A stretch of 64,000 nt of DNA from Amorphochlora amoebiformis (lineage: Eukaryota; Cercozoa; Chlorarachniophyceae), in NCBI GenBank assembly GCA_054601695.1, contig BAAHQB010000066.1, positions 1 through 64,000 of the forward strand, read 5' to 3'. The notes beneath the pieces were generated by a model. That model ran no database searches. It worked only from the letters and a program-made list of their open reading frames with translations, and was not told the DNA's origin. Position 1 is the stretch's first letter; each line of letters opens with the position of its first letter. Positions 51,758-64,000 of this stretch are shown here, piece after piece. The position numbers and the translations under genes were made by a program.

Positions 51758-52400
51758 GTCCAGAAGCCTGTAGAAGCAGCTCTATAGCCCTCATGAGACT
51801 AAAAAGATCAATGAAGCCGTCGTCATTTGAAACCGGAGATGGGCTGACGAGTCCCAGCTAGGCCCTAGCTGACGAGTCCCTGTGCAAGCCCTAGAAGCCG
51901 GCCCACGACTTGAGCTGTCGATTACTCGAAGACCTCAGTACATATACACTAGTTCTAGCGGTTGTATGCAAATGCTAAGTTCCCAAGTATAATTGCAACC
52001 ATGGCCACAACCTCATCTCAATCTAAACTTAACTCGTAACTCTACCTAGTCTATGGAGCTATAGCCAGATTCTAGAGATTGATATCACAATTGATCCTAG
52101 AGATCACACCTCGCATGCGATCACCTGGCTAGTTCTGTAGTTTTAGCTAGAGCAACAGGACTAGTCAGAACTATCGGATAAATCATAGTAGAAATAGAGA
52201 TCGATCCAACAACCTGAACAATGGCTATCTACAAATGTCTAGAATGTGTCTGAATACCAGAAATGTTAGTACACATTCTAGCATTTACACATATTCCTGG
52301 TACCAGCATTACATACTCTACTAGTCTAGGTACTACTGAGTATTCGTCTCGCCACGCGTTCCATACGATAATTAATTTGAATTAAGGCGTATCAGCTTGT
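51758..52400. other. Unique intergenic region between convergent genes
   Basis: 643 bp with almost no microsatellite, between the stops of the methyltransferase-like gene (+) and the JmjC gene (-). It contains a direct repeat of GCTGACGAGTCCC at about 51842 and 51869. No exon is supported. It presumably carries both 3' UTRs. Confidence 0.5.
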
Positions 52401-63447
<11,047 letters not shown>

Positions 63448-63455
63448 CTGTAGGT

Positions 63456-63495
63456 GTTAGTGTTAGGGCTAGGGTTAGGGTTAGGGTTAGGGTTG
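63456..63495. repeat. Short telomere-like array at JmjC intron end
   Basis: Five TTAGGG-like units on the + strand immediately upstream (gene sense) of exon 63306-63447. In the transcript it reads CCCTAACACTAACACCTACAG before the exon. Confidence 0.9.
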
Positions 63496-63499
63496 GTTG

Positions 63500-63566
63500 A
63501 TGTTAGGAATACATGTAGTGTAAGTAACGCATGGATGAGCATAATGTGTATGTTAAACGGGTTTGC

Positions 63567-63613
<47 letters not shown>

Positions 63614-63867
63614 ATATGTATATATTTGTATGAAAACTATGTGAATGTATACAGTTACATATGTAATATATGTATTTGTATACATTGAAAATTCTAAAAA
63701 TTATGCATACATGTATTTGTAATATATATATATATATATAATATAAATATATATATATATATATCTAAATATATATAATATATATATATTGTAATATTGG
63801 TGTATAACTTAGTACATTCGATAGCAAATATACAATACATATATATTTTTGTGTATGACACACATAC

Positions 63868-63932
<65 letters not shown>

Positions 63933-64000
63933 GTATCTATATGCACTATAAGTCGATATAATGTAAACACCTGAACCAGTTTTAAATAAATTAGGGGTGG
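63500..64000. other. Right-edge AT-rich sequence
   Basis: Unique sequence to 63570, then (TA)n tracts. It presumably contains intron or 5' sequence of the JmjC gene. I see no exon that can be joined in phase. Confidence 0.35.

Noticed and set aside
51842-51885. Hammerhead ribozyme core (CTGACGAG twice)
   Set aside because: CTGANGA matches the first conserved box, but no GAAA box follows after a stem II, and stems I and III cannot be drawn.

Overview
This is a nuclear window from a flagellated or ciliated eukaryote, probably a protist. Four points support this. It encodes a kinesin-2 (the anterograde intraflagellar transport motor). Its genes are dense in spliceosomal GT-AG introns. It carries many interstitial TTAGGG/CCCTAA blocks. 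It has no bacterial-style operons. I cannot name the species. More than three quarters of the window is low-complexity DNA: (TA)n and related AT tracts, TC/GA-rich satellites and telomere-like arrays. Most of it lies inside introns. Very short exons (26-142 nt in the genes I could assemble) sit as islands in this DNA.

Layout, left to right. 1-481 (+): last three exons of an unidentified coiled-coil protein. 1475-25668 (-): a complete kinesin-2 heavy chain, 35 exons joined in frame, 705 codons plus stop. 25669-25866: a compact head-to-head promoter region. 25867-27808 (+): a complete PEX4-type ubiquitin-conjugating enzyme, 6 exons, 166 residues. 29178-43552 (-): a complete HhH-GPD (DNA glycosylase superfamily) protein, 19 exons, 419 residues. 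44187-46304: a repeat-poor island with a few small uncertain genes. 47976-51757 (+): the 3' part of a methyltransferase-like gene, 11 exons. 52401-63447 (-): a JmjC/cupin oxygenase gene of ribosomal-oxygenase type, about 15 exons, whose 5' end lies beyond what I could resolve near the right edge.

I assembled the genes by reading each non-repetitive island on both strands and requiring GT-AG borders and continuous codon phase across every junction. The kinesin, E2 and HhH-GPD totals are exact multiples of three (2118, 501 and 1260 nt) with one terminal stop each. That is strong internal support.

Two features stand out. First, intron ends are often the satellite itself: many introns begin GTATAT and end TATATAG, or begin GTTAGGG and end CCCTAG, so the repeat supplies the splice sites. 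Second, at least a dozen exons are accompanied by truncated tandem copies of one edge (exon edge, splice site and AT tract), as if the microsatellites repeatedly drive partial exon duplication. The genes do not form a functional cluster. Only kinesin-2 and the PEX4-like E2 are likely to share regulation, through their common 198-bp upstream region.
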